From the NCBI GenBank assembly GCA_037138855.1, contig JBAXHO010000057.1, positions 1-10,796 on the forward strand: DNA of 10,796 bases, written 5' to 3'. Below, piece by piece: positions 1 through 7,157 of the stretch. The translations under genes and the position numbers were made by a program. The notes beneath the pieces were generated by a model, which worked only from the letters and a program-made list of their open reading frames with translations, was not told the DNA's origin and ran no database searches. How positions within the stretch are numbered: the stretch's first letter is position 1; every line of letters begins with the position of its first letter. The stretch is from JBAXHO01 sp037138855 (GTDB lineage Bacteria > Patescibacteriota > Dojkabacteria > B142 > OLB20).

Positions 1-846
1 GGGAGTAGGAATTGATGTTGGTGTCGGACTAGGTTGTGCAACACAAAATTCTGATTTTTGAGTAATTTCAATTACTTTTTCTGCCCATTGCGGAGCTGCG
101 ATCTGATCATAAAAATGACTTAGTACTCCGCCTGTTAATTCAATCAGGTGAGCTTGATCATAACAAAGGAAACTTGGAGTACTAGATGGGCAATTTGATT
201 CCATACCAATAGCATAAATATTTACTTTAGGTGACATATTTAGAAGCTTATTAGTCCAGACATTGTCTTCAGCGATTGCTGTATTATGAATTTGTGTACA
301 AGTAGGATGAGTATTAGGGCCACAACCGGCATCCGGATATTCATATGTACCAGTTGATCCTCCATCTGAAAAAATTATAATGATCGGATTATTTGGTTGA
401 GGTAAAAGAGAAGAATAAAGAGTATGTGCACGTATTAATGCACAGGAAGTACAAGTGCCACCAGTTGCTTTGGTAATTCCAGCAATTGTTGCTCTGACAT
501 TATTATAGTTATTAGTAGGAGCGGAATAGACAGGAGCGCCTGAATTGAATGCAATGATACCAATTCGAATACTAGATGCCTGATTAGAATTAGAAACGTA
601 ATCCACAAAATTATTTGCTGCTTCTTTAACCCAAGTTAGTTTAGATTTTCCATTTGCAGTATCAGCCATACTGTTGGAAGTATCCAATATAAGAATCACA
701 TCAAATGGGCAACCAATATCATTAGTAGCCTGAACTTTTCCACAGCCGATTTCTTTTTGATCGCGGTTGAGATAACCGATACTAATAATAGTGGTGAGTC
801 CAAGGAGAAAGAAAAAGATAAGATAGAGCAGTTTACGTTTGAACAA
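1..846 (-). CDS. Membrane-anchored von Willebrand factor A (VWA) domain protein, C-terminus off the window
   Basis: The frame is open from a TTG at 846 to the left edge (282 codons) with no stop. An N-terminal hydrophobic stretch at about residues 5-24, after Lys/Arg, looks like a signal anchor, so the rest should lie outside the membrane. The VWA fold follows: strand VILIL then the metal-binding (MIDAS) motif DTSNS at residues 55-59, a Thr near 131 in GGTCTSCAL, and SDGG at 160-163. The domain carries about nine cysteines, which could form disulfides outside the cytoplasm. After it, around residues 271-282, a Pro/Thr/Ser linker begins (PSPTPTSIPTP), typical of a spacer to a further segment. 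VWA domains bind metal and partner proteins; the partner here is unknown. The start is uncertain: the frame is open upstream only to a TAA at 880-882, with no ATG or GTG there, so TTG 846 is the best choice. A TATTAT at 855-860 on the coding strand could be a weak -10 giving a nearly leaderless mRNA. Confidence 0.85.
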   Translation of the reverse strand, partial: MFKRKLLYLIFFFLLGLTTIISIGYLNRDQKEIGCGKVQATNDIGCPFDVILILDTSNSMADTANGKSKLTWVKEAANNFVDYVSNSNQASSIRIGIIAFNSGAPVYSAPTNNYNNVRATIAGITKATGGTCTSCALIRAHTLYSSLLPQPNNPIIIIFSDGGSTGTYEYPDAGCGPNTHPTCTQIHNTAIAEDNVWTNKLLNMSPKVNIYAIGMESNCPSSTPSFLCYDQAHLIELTGGVLSHFYDQIAAPQWAEKVIEITQKSEFCVAQPSPTPTSIPTP

Positions 847-945
847 GGTAACTAATAATAAAAAGTAGTTTTTTCTAATTTATGGTAGCTTAACTTGCAG
901 TCAATGACAATATGAAAATCTTTGTTCTCTACATTTTTCTTTTTT

Positions 946-966
946 CTACATGCTACTTGCTACTTC
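946..966. repeat. Three 7-bp tandem units (CTACATG, CTACTTG, CTACTTC)
   Basis: Three consecutive heptamers differ by one or two bases. They lie between the divergent VWA gene and the gene at 1050. They resemble the CTTGATA/CTTGCTA heptads at 2965-3027, so the two spacers seem to hold the same repeat family. With only three units, chance cannot be excluded. Confidence 0.5.
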
Positions 967-1008
967 TGAATTTTCATTATTATCTAATATCTTTCTTACT
1001 TTTTATTG

Positions 1009-1014
1009 TATAAT
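1009..1014 (+). promoter_or_regulatory. Probable -10 box (TATAAT) for the 1050-2832 gene pair
   Basis: A perfect TATAAT lies 35 bp before the ATG at 1050, which would give a transcript start near 1021 and a leader of about 30 nt. No convincing -35 hexamer sits 16-18 bp upstream, so the assignment rests on the -10 match and its position. Confidence 0.5.
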
Positions 1015-1049
1015 ACCTAGAAATTGATTTGCTGAATATACAATAATAA

Positions 1050-1619
1050 ATGAAAAATTCGCATCCTCTCCAAATTAAAAAAGTAATTAAACAAGTTAAA
1101 ATAACTGAAGAAAAGCCTCCACAAGTAAAACATGATGAAGCACAGAGAATTGCTGATTTACATGAAATCATTCCGCTTGATTCACAATTCCAGCTTGTAG
1201 ATGTCAATAAACATAAACCAGGCTGGATAGCAAAAGCAAAAAAGAAAATTATTCCGGAAAAACAAATTGCAGAAATTCCTTCATACACCAAAGATTTTTT
1301 TTCAGTAGGTGCATTTATGTCAGTATTAGCTTTTGAAGGATTTTTTGTTTATTTATTAATACAAAATTATAATCATATTAACAAGCAATTTCCTTTATTT
1401 TTTTCGCAAGCTTCACAAAGCTGGCAAATGATGGACAAAGAAATTCTACCAATTTATGCAGTCATCACTCTGGGCTTAAATTTATTAATATTAAAATTTA
1501 ATCATAGTACTTTTAGCTTTGATAAACGCTTATGCTACATGATCAACGTTGCTTTAATTCTTTTTAACATACTCGGAATTATTGCCTTTTGGGAAATTTT
1601 TTCATTAGTATTAATATAA
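1050..1619 (+). CDS. Membrane protein of unknown function, about three predicted helices
   Basis: A 189-residue protein I do not recognise. The first 80 residues are polar and rich in Lys, Gln and Pro with no signal peptide, so they are probably cytoplasmic. Hydrophobic segments follow at about 83-105, 132-150 and 163-188, the last ending at the C-terminus. There is no obvious catalytic motif. The ATG at 1050 has no Shine-Dalgarno sequence but sits at a sensible distance from the TATAAT at 1009. The gene ends in a double stop (TAA TAA), and the transferase gene starts only four bases after the first stop, so the two are very likely co-transcribed. This hints at a role alongside the transferase in envelope or lipid-linked glycan metabolism, but that is inference from position only. 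Confidence 0.7.
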   Translation: MKNSHPLQIKKVIKQVKITEEKPPQVKHDEAQRIADLHEIIPLDSQFQLVDVNKHKPGWIAKAKKKIIPEKQIAEIPSYTKDFFSVGAFMSVLAFEGFFVYLLIQNYNHINKQFPLFFSQASQSWQMMDKEILPIYAVITLGLNLLILKFNHSTFSFDKRLCYMINVALILFNILGIIAFWEIFSLVLI

Positions 1620-1623
1620 TAAT

Positions 1624-2832
1624 TTGAATATTACAGCCTTACAACCATATTTTAATTTGATTCCGGCAGTTGGTGGAGTATTTTTGGTAAGCCTTTTACT
1701 GACACCACTTGTGGGATATTTTGCAGAAAAATTTAATTTTCTCGATCTGCCTGCCAGCCAAAGAGACCGTAGCGATCCTTCTCTGGCACAACGTATTCAT
1801 ACACACGCCAAGCCAAGACTGGGGGCACTTGCTGCCTTGATCCCATTTATGTTTATTTTTTTAACTCAAGTTTCAATTAATAAACAATTATTCGGGATTC
1901 TGCTGGGATTATCTATTTTAATAATTGGCGGAATTATCGATGATAAATATGAATTAAGTAGCAAAAGACAATTTTTAATTCAATTTCTATCGGCAATTTT
2001 AGTAGTTATTTTTGGTACATCAATCCAAGCAATACATTTTGCCGGTATTAACTTCAATTTTCAACTTTTTTCTCATTTATTTACCATTGGTCAATTCAGC
2101 TATAACTTTATCTTTCCGGCTGACTTAATCACAATAATCTGGATTGTATCAATAATTAATTCTGTAAACTGGGTTTGCGGTATTGATGCCCTTGGTGAAT
2201 TGCTGACAGTAGTTGCTGCGATAACTATGACAATGTTATGCATCAAGTCTGGTAATCTTGCCTTTGCGATTTTACCAGCTACTTTAGCTGCAGGAATACT
2301 TGGCTATATTCCTTATAATTTTCCACCTTCTAAAATCATTGGAGGTACTGCTGGACACACTTCATATGGATACTTATTGGCTGTTTTTTCTATGCTTTCT
2401 GGAGCCAAAATCACCACTGCAATTATTATTTTATTGATACCATTAATCGATATGATCTGGGTGATCCTATACCGGATGAATAAACACAAAGACATCAAGT
2501 TTTTGAAACGTCCATTTGTCAGTGGTAAAGTCCATTTACACCACCGTTTAATGAGTATGGGACTTAACCAAAAACAGGTTCTCTTTATCGAAACTTCAGG
2601 TATGGCAATAGTATCTGTAATTGCCATATATTTTGGTGGCTTCAGTGATGAATTGATTTTTCTTAGTATTCTATGCGCTTTAATTATATCCGGATTTACC
2701 ATTATCAATCTTCGTAATCGTCAAGTGAAGAAACATCTTGCTGTTGTGGATCTGGAACAAAAAAACCCTCAAGAACCAGAACCACCCACTGGTGACGACG
2801 ATGAAACTCCAGAAGAGCGGTTTGCATACTAA
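1624..2832 (+). CDS. WecA/TagO/MraY-family sugar-phosphate transferase with altered active site
   Basis: A polytopic protein of 402 residues in glycosyltransferase family 4, whose members move a sugar-1-phosphate from a UDP-sugar to a polyprenyl phosphate in the membrane. Family landmarks in order: RIHTHAKPRLG (57-67), the Mg-binding Asp pair in IIDDKYELSSKRQ (D106, D107), NSVNWVCGIDALG (179-191), IGGTAGHTSYGY (239-250), and HLHHR (304-308), which is typical of the WecA/TagO branch rather than MraY. Two normally conserved acids are absent: Cys185 stands where NxxDGxD has its first Asp (D188 is kept), and Thr242 where GDxGS has Asp. The enzyme may therefore be inactive or use different chemistry. 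The C-terminal 25 residues form an acidic, proline-rich cytoplasmic tail. The start is TTG at 1624; an in-frame TAA at 1612-1614 rules out a longer protein. It ends TAA TAA. Fold confidence is high, substrate unknown. Confidence 0.85.
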   Translation: MNITALQPYFNLIPAVGGVFLVSLLLTPLVGYFAEKFNFLDLPASQRDRSDPSLAQRIHTHAKPRLGALAALIPFMFIFLTQVSINKQLFGILLGLSILIIGGIIDDKYELSSKRQFLIQFLSAILVVIFGTSIQAIHFAGINFNFQLFSHLFTIGQFSYNFIFPADLITIIWIVSIINSVNWVCGIDALGELLTVVAAITMTMLCIKSGNLAFAILPATLAAGILGYIPYNFPPSKIIGGTAGHTSYGYLLAVFSMLSGAKITTAIIILLIPLIDMIWVILYRMNKHKDIKFLKRPFVSGKVHLHHRLMSMGLNQKQVLFIETSGMAIVSVIAIYFGGFSDELIFLSILCALIISGFTIINLRNRQVKKHLAVVDLEQKNPQEPEPPTGDDDETPEERFAY

Positions 2833-2908
2833 TAACTGGTAGACAGATAAATTGTATTTCTTATTTAATACTGTCGACAAATACTAATTTATAATTTTAT
2901 TTCTTTTC

Positions 2909-3027
2909 CAGTCTGCAGTCTACCGACTACAGACTACTCATTTGATACCAGATACCTTTTTCTACTTGATACTTGATACTTGATACATGATACTTGATAC
3001 ATGATACTTGATACTTGATACTTGCTA
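2909..3027. repeat. Degenerate heptanucleotide tandem repeat array
   Basis: The core at 2965-3027 is nine consecutive 7-bp units: CTTGATA six times, CATGATA twice and a final CTTGCTA. The preceding sequence also divides into heptamers: CAGTCTG, CAGTCTA, CCGACTA, CAGACTA (2909-2936) and GATACCA, GATACCT (2944-2957). The GATAC word shifts by three bases between 2951 and 2968, so the register is not perfect across the whole stretch. A period of seven would not preserve a reading frame, so the array is non-coding. It resembles the heptanucleotide STRR repeats described in filamentous cyanobacteria in type, though not necessarily in origin. Confidence 0.85.
2911..2934. repeat. 10-bp inverted repeat with 4-base loop
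   Basis: Arms 2911-2920 (GTCTGCAGTC) and 2925-2934 (GACTACAGAC) pair at nine of ten positions around the loop TACC. No T tract follows on either strand, so it is not a standard intrinsic terminator. It lies within the four-unit heptad block and may simply be a by-product of CAGTCTA and CAGACTA units being near-complementary. Confidence 0.55.
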
Positions 3028-3088
3028 TTTGAAATATCTCCAATTTCCGTTTACCGTTTTCACTTTTTCTCTTTCCGCTTCTCATATG

Positions 3089-3097
3089 TGATAAAAT
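3089..3097 (+). promoter_or_regulatory. Probable extended -10 promoter for the suf operon
   Basis: TG, one base, then TAAAAT (3092-3097) matches an extended -10 element, which can work without a -35 box; none is visible. The expected transcript start is near 3104, leaving a leader of about 33 nt before sufC, similar to the spacing at 1009/1050 and at the trigger factor gene. I see no operator or riboswitch in this short leader. Confidence 0.5.
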
Positions 3098-3136
3098 TAA
3101 ATAATTTTTTAATTAGCATTCATCAATTTATCAACA

Positions 3137-3880
3137 ATGTTTAAGATTACAAATCTCAGTGTTAATTCTGATACTACCAAGATCCTGACCAAAATTAATT
3201 TGACAATTCAAAAGGGAGAAATCCATGCTTTCATGGGGCCGAATGGCTCTGGCAAATCCACACTTACCAAAGTAATCATGGGGCATCCTGATTATCAAAT
3301 CACTGCTGGTACAATCAAAATGAATCGAAATGATCTAAGCAAATTATCTGTGACAGAACGCTCTTTACAAGGCATTTTCGTAGCTTTTCAATATCCGGTA
3401 GAAATACCTGGCGTCAATTTCAGCAATTATTTACGACTTGTCTATAATAATCACCAACCCAAAAACAAACAGTTACCAGTATTCAAATTTCGAAAATTAC
3501 TAAAGGAAAAGGCAAAAGAATTAGCAGTGCCAGAAAAATTACTGGATCGTAATCTCAATGAAAATCTTTCCGGTGGGGAAAAGAAAAAAATGGAAATTTT
3601 ACAACTAGCATTGATTAAGCCACAATTAGCAATTTTAGATGAAGCTGACTCCGGTCTGGATCTGGATGCACTTAAAATTATTTTTCAGGGCATTCAGCAA
3701 ATCAAAACTGAAAATCCCCAAATGAGTATTCTTCTTATTACACACTACCAGCGAGTATACGAATTTCTAAAACCAGATTTTGTTCATTTAATGCAACAAG
3801 GTCAAATTACCAAAAGTGGTGGAATGGAAATAGTTAAAGCAATTAATCAACACGGTTATCATGAAAAAGAGACAAAATAA
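3137..3880 (+). CDS. sufC: SufC, ATPase of the SUF iron-sulfur cluster assembly complex
   Basis: A 247-residue soluble ABC-type ATPase, the usual SufC length. It shows Walker A GPNGSGKST (34-42), the Q-loop in the SufC-type context FQYPVEIPG (84-92), signature LSGGEKKK (144-151), Walker B LAILDEADSGLD (164-175, with D168 and E169) and the H-loop His203 in ITHYQR. The DEADSGLD wording and the FQYPVEIPG block separate SufC from transporter ATPases. SufC hydrolyses ATP to drive conformational change in the SufB-SufC-SufD scaffold in the cytoplasm. It is the first gene of the cluster, and its last 20 bases overlap the start of sufB in another frame, implying coupled translation. The ATG at 3137 has no Shine-Dalgarno sequence. 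A possible promoter lies 40 bp upstream. Confidence 0.96.
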   Translation: MFKITNLSVNSDTTKILTKINLTIQKGEIHAFMGPNGSGKSTLTKVIMGHPDYQITAGTIKMNRNDLSKLSVTERSLQGIFVAFQYPVEIPGVNFSNYLRLVYNNHQPKNKQLPVFKFRKLLKEKAKELAVPEKLLDRNLNENLSGGEKKKMEILQLALIKPQLAILDEADSGLDLDALKIIFQGIQQIKTENPQMSILLITHYQRVYEFLKPDFVHLMQQGQITKSGGMEIVKAINQHGYHEKETK

Positions 3881-5318
3881 CAACCCGAATGCCTTGGAAT
3901 TACTCACTGCAGATCAAAAAACAGTAAGTAATATTAATCAGGATTACAAAACTAAGTTTGGTTTTGCCGATGAATTTTCCAATAAAATTGATCTGGGTAC
4001 TGGCATCGATCAAAAAATAGTCCGGGAAATTTCTGAATTAAAACATGAAGATAACTGGATGTTACAAAAACGCCTGAAAGCTTTTCAGCATTTTTGTGAA
4101 GCTCCTTTACCCAAGTGGGGTGCTGACTTGTCCCATATTGACTTCCAAAAAATTCATTATTACGTCAAAGCTGCAAGTGATCAAAGTAAAACCTGGAATG
4201 AAGTACCAGATACTATCAAAAATACCTTTGAAAAATTGGGGATTCCTCAGGCTGAGAGAAAATTTCTAGCTGGAGTAGCTACTCAATATGAGTCAGAGGT
4301 TATTTATCAAAATCTCAAAAAAAAATGGACTGATCAGGGCATAATTTTTCTCGATACTGACTCAGCATACAAACAATATCCGGAAATTTTTCAGGAATAT
4401 TTTGGAAAAATTATTCCAGAAACTGACAATAAATTTGCTGCTTTAAATACTGCGGTCTGGAGTGGTGGGACATTTATTTATATTCCCAAGGGTGTGAAAT
4501 TAAAAATGCCTTTACAAGCATATTTTCGAATCAATACACAAAATATGGGCCAATTTGAAAGAACATTAATTATTGCTGATGAAGATAGTGAAATTCATTA
4601 TATCGAAGGCTGCACTGCGCCAATGTATTCCAACGATTCTTTGCATAGTGCTGTAGTAGAAATCGTCGTCAAAAAAAACGCCCGCGTCCGTTACACCACA
4701 TTACAGAACTGGTCTACCAATGTCTATAATCTCGTAACCAAACGGGCACTAGTCCATGAAAATGCAGTAATGGAATGGGTCGATTGCAACCTGGGCTCCA
4801 AAGTCACTATGAAATATCCTGCGGCAATTCTGGTAGGACCGGGAGCACATGGCGAAATTTTATCCATTGCTCTAGCCGGTAAAGGTCAACATCTCGATGC
4901 CGGAGCCAAAGTAATCCATTTAGCCCCCAATACCTCCAGCATCATCCATTCCAAATCAATTTGTCATGATGGTGGCAGGTCTAGTTACCGCGGTTTATTG
5001 AAAATAATTCCCGGAGCTACGAACAGCAAATCAAAAATTGTTTGTGATGCATTGATCCTGGATGATCGATCGAGAACTGATACTTATCCTACGAACGACA
5101 TCCGCGAAAAAAATGTGGAAACCGCCCATGAAGCTTCAGTTTCCAAAATTAATGAAGAACAAATTTTCTATTTAATGTCGCGTGGTCTTACAGAAGAACA
5201 GGCCAATGCTTTGATCGTTTCCGGCTTTATCGAGCCGATCGTCAAAGAATTGCCTCTAGAATACGCTATGGAATTGAATGCCTTGATTAATTTGACTATG
5301 GAGGGCTCTATCGGATAA
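3861..5318 (+). CDS. sufB: SufB, scaffold subunit for Fe-S cluster assembly
   Basis: A 485-residue SufB/SufD-family protein of normal SufB length. SufB is the scaffold on which Fe-S clusters form, as part of the SufBCD complex in the cytoplasm. The key residues are kept: Cys251 in EGCTAP (equivalent to E. coli C254), Cys395 in VCDAL and the His423-Glu424 pair in AHEASVSK. The Cys395-to-His423 spacing of 28 equals that of E. coli C405/H433. The conserved helical tail FYLMSRGLTEEQA is present, and the C-terminal MEGSIG ending resembles Gram-positive SufB. The ATG at 3861 lies inside sufC. A TTG at 3894 is possible but less likely, since family similarity already begins near NALELLT. sufD follows after two bases. 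Confidence 0.97.
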   Translation: MKKRQNNNPNALELLTADQKTVSNINQDYKTKFGFADEFSNKIDLGTGIDQKIVREISELKHEDNWMLQKRLKAFQHFCEAPLPKWGADLSHIDFQKIHYYVKAASDQSKTWNEVPDTIKNTFEKLGIPQAERKFLAGVATQYESEVIYQNLKKKWTDQGIIFLDTDSAYKQYPEIFQEYFGKIIPETDNKFAALNTAVWSGGTFIYIPKGVKLKMPLQAYFRINTQNMGQFERTLIIADEDSEIHYIEGCTAPMYSNDSLHSAVVEIVVKKNARVRYTTLQNWSTNVYNLVTKRALVHENAVMEWVDCNLGSKVTMKYPAAILVGPGAHGEILSIALAGKGQHLDAGAKVIHLAPNTSSIIHSKSICHDGGRSSYRGLLKIIPGATNSKSKIVCDALILDDRSRTDTYPTNDIREKNVETAHEASVSKINEEQIFYLMSRGLTEEQANALIVSGFIEPIVKELPLEYAMELNALINLTMEGSIG

Positions 5319-5320
5319 TT

Positions 5321-5779
5321 ATGAAAAAAACTCAATTTGATTTAATAAACCTCCCGAAAAAAATGATTATTACAGCTGATGAATCGATCTTAATTACTTA
5401 TCAGGGTCATGATCAATCAATTCTTGATAAAAAGATCGAAATAATTCATCAGCAACCACATCTCCATTCTGACATTCTCGTGAAAGTAGTCTTATTTGCT
5501 GCAGCCAAAATCAATTTGCAGGTAATTGTTCGCGTTGCTCAAGGTGCAAAAGAAACTAATACTTTTCTAAAAATTCAAGTTTTGTTAATTGGAAAACAAG
5601 CTGAAGCCAAAATAATTCCTGCATTAGAAATTATGGAAAATAGCGTCAAAGCAGGCCATGCAGCTATCATTAGCAGAATCAATGCTGAACAACTTTTCTA
5701 TTTACAAAGTCGCGGTCTCACTTTACAGGCAGCTGAAAAACAAATAATTAAAGGATTTTTGTCAGATCCAGTTAAATAA
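5321..5779 (+). CDS. sufD: Very short SufD-like protein (SufB/SufD C-terminal core)
   Basis: Only 152 residues, against roughly 400-450 for usual SufD. From about residue 50 it matches the end of the SufB/SufD beta-helix and the C-terminal helices: PALEIMENSVKAGHAA (100-115) followed by the INAEQLFYLQSRGLT block (120-134). His113 matches the conserved His of the SufD CSHGA motif; the preceding Cys is absent (AGH). The N-terminal half and most of the beta-helix are missing. The first 45 residues are not recognisable. The frame is intact and closely packed (two bases after sufB, 13 before sufS), so this looks like a functional reduced gene rather than a pseudogene. Its likely role is to pair with SufB and SufC in place of a full SufD. 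It starts with ATG without a Shine-Dalgarno sequence at normal spacing. Confidence 0.82.
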   Translation: MKKTQFDLINLPKKMIITADESILITYQGHDQSILDKKIEIIHQQPHLHSDILVKVVLFAAAKINLQVIVRVAQGAKETNTFLKIQVLLIGKQAEAKIIPALEIMENSVKAGHAAIISRINAEQLFYLQSRGLTLQAAEKQIIKGFLSDPVK

Positions 5780-5792
5780 GATAAAATCAAAT

Positions 5793-7016
5793 ATGAATAT
5801 CAAAAATCAGTTTCCAATCTTTAAAAATTATCCAGAATTAATCTATCTGGATAATGCTGCTACTACTCAAAAACCTAATGTTGTCATAGAAAAAGAACTA
5901 GAATTTTATCAAAAATATAATGCAAATATCCACCGCGGTATTTACACTTTAAGCGAAAAAGCGACAAATCTATTTGAGACTGCCAGAAATAAAGTTGCTA
6001 AGTTTATCAATGCTCTGCCTGAAGAAATTATTTTTACATCCGGCACTACTGAATCAATCAATCTCATTGCTCAAATGCTTCCGGAAAAACTGTTTTTCCC
6101 TGAAAATGAAGATGAAGTAATCTTGACTACAGTTATGGAACATCACAGCAATTTGCTTCCTTGGCAAAGGCTTACTACCAGACCTAATGTCCGAATAGAA
6201 TATCTGGAACTGCTTGACAATTTTCAATTAAATAAAAAACTACTACATGAAAAGTTCAAAAATTTTAATATCAAAGTGCTGGCAATTACTCAGATGAGTA
6301 ATGTTTTAGGCACGATCAATCCAATAAAAGAAATTGTTCAGTTTGTCAGAAAAAATTCACCGCAAACAATTATTGTAATGGATGCAGCCCAATCAATCGC
6401 TCATTTATCAATTGATGTTCGCGACTTAGACATTGATTTTCTGGCATTTTCCGGACATAAAATGTATGGTCCTACTGGAATTGGTGTGCTGTATGGAAAA
6501 AAATACTTACTAGGTGTCCTGGATCCAGTTAAACGTGGTGGCGGAATGATCAATAAAGTTACAAAATTTGCAGCTACTTGGACAACTGCGCCTGAAAAAT
6601 TTGAAGCCGGCACACCAAATATTGCTGGTGCCATCGGCTTAGGAGCAGCTATTGATTTTATTACTGCAATTGGAATAGACCAAATTCAGATAATTGAAAA
6701 TAATTTATCACAGTATTTTTTAAGTAGAGTTACTGAATTGCCGCAATTAAAACTCTTTGGACCAACTGATTGGAAACACAGAGGAAGCGTCTTTAGTTTA
6801 GGTATAGAAAAAATTCATCCTCATGATATTGCCGAGCTCTTAAGCCAAGATAATATTGCAGTGCGGGCTGGTCACCACTGTGCTCAAGTACTAATGCATG
6901 ATGTTTTAAAAGTACCTGGAACAACTAGAGTATCTTTGAGTATTTATAATTCAGAAGCAGAAATTGAGCAATTTTTTGCAGTCATGAAAAAAATAGCTAC
7001 TATCTTTTACAATTAA
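5793..7016 (+). CDS. sufS: SufS, group II cysteine desulfurase
   Basis: A 407-residue pyridoxal-phosphate enzyme of class V aminotransferase fold and normal SufS length. It removes sulfur from L-cysteine, giving alanine and an enzyme persulfide that is passed to SufU. Visible landmarks: YLDNAATTQKP (19-29), MEHHSN, the cofactor-contacting MDAAQS, the PLP lysine K223 in SGHKMYGPTGIG, and the catalytic Cys363 in RAGHHCAQ on the short loop typical of group II enzymes (SufS rather than IscS/NifS). The C-terminal RVSLSIYNSEAEI is also family-typical. It is the last gene of the compact sufCBDS run. The spacer downstream carries a short ORF on the other strand whose stop is 12 bases away. No clear terminator is visible. 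Confidence 0.97.
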   Translation: MNIKNQFPIFKNYPELIYLDNAATTQKPNVVIEKELEFYQKYNANIHRGIYTLSEKATNLFETARNKVAKFINALPEEIIFTSGTTESINLIAQMLPEKLFFPENEDEVILTTVMEHHSNLLPWQRLTTRPNVRIEYLELLDNFQLNKKLLHEKFKNFNIKVLAITQMSNVLGTINPIKEIVQFVRKNSPQTIIVMDAAQSIAHLSIDVRDLDIDFLAFSGHKMYGPTGIGVLYGKKYLLGVLDPVKRGGGMINKVTKFAATWTTAPEKFEAGTPNIAGAIGLGAAIDFITAIGIDQIQIIENNLSQYFLSRVTELPQLKLFGPTDWKHRGSVFSLGIEKIHPHDIAELLSQDNIAVRAGHHCAQVLMHDVLKVPGTTRVSLSIYNSEAEIEQFFAVMKKIATIFYN

Positions 7017-7028
7017 ACTAATAAATTT

Positions 7029-7133
7029 TTATTTACCACCAAGCAAGAGGCCAAGTAATGAAAAAAGACCAAATGATAATAAATCTAATAATTTATAAGC
7101 TTTGTCTTCCTCAAATACTGATACTTCTTTCAT
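7029..7133 (-). CDS. Possible 34-residue membrane peptide between sufS and sufU
   Basis: An ATG at 7133 on the minus strand opens 34 codons ending in TAA at 7029-7031. The product has a charged N-terminal part (residues 1-14, MKEVSVFEEDKAYK) and then a Leu/Gly/Phe-rich segment at about 15-33 (LLDLLSFGLFSLLGLLLGG), long enough for one transmembrane helix, ending in Lys. This layout is unlike random A+T-rich translation. A good candidate promoter lies just upstream: TATAAT at 7158-7163 and TTCATA at 7181-7186 with a 17-bp spacer, giving a leader of about 18 nt. There is no Shine-Dalgarno sequence, as for the other genes here. I do not recognise a family. It may be a genuine small protein or a chance ORF. 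Confidence 0.5.
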   Translation of the reverse strand: MKEVSVFEEDKAYKLLDLLSFGLFSLLGLLLGGK

Positions 7134-7157
7134 TTTAAGGAAATTAATCTTAAAATA

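Larger units (their letters stand above)
2833..3136. other. 304-bp non-coding spacer between the transferase and suf genes
   Basis: I see no plausible coding sequence on either strand. The spacer holds a 10-bp hairpin (2911-2934), an array of 7-bp units (about 2909-3027), a C/T-rich stretch (about 3038-3085) and the probable sufC promoter. A further weak inverted pair (GTAGACAG 2839-2846 with CTGTCGAC 2871-2878, one mismatch) follows the transferase stop. No intrinsic terminator with a T tract is evident after the transferase. Confidence 0.7.

Noticed and set aside
980..1291. 103-codon open frame on the minus strand
   Set aside because: It overlaps the TATAAT box and the start of the membrane-protein gene; its hydrophobicity reflects the antisense of Lys-rich codons.
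2313..2708. 131-codon open frame on the minus strand
   Set aside because: It is antisense to the conserved HLHH region of the transferase and shows no family motifs.
2911..2934. Hairpin as an intrinsic terminator for the transferase gene
   Set aside because: No T tract follows on either strand, and the stem can be explained by near-complementary heptad units.
2965..3027. Tandem units as a CRISPR array
   Set aside because: Seven-base units with no spacers and no nearby cas genes; this is a simple tandem repeat.
5300..5305. GGAGGG as the ribosome binding site of sufD
   Set aside because: It lies 15 bases from the ATG, too far for a normal site, and encodes the conserved MEGSIG end of SufB.
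6401..6634. 77-codon open frame on the minus strand
   Set aside because: It lies opposite the PLP-lysine region of sufS, which is conserved on the plus strand.
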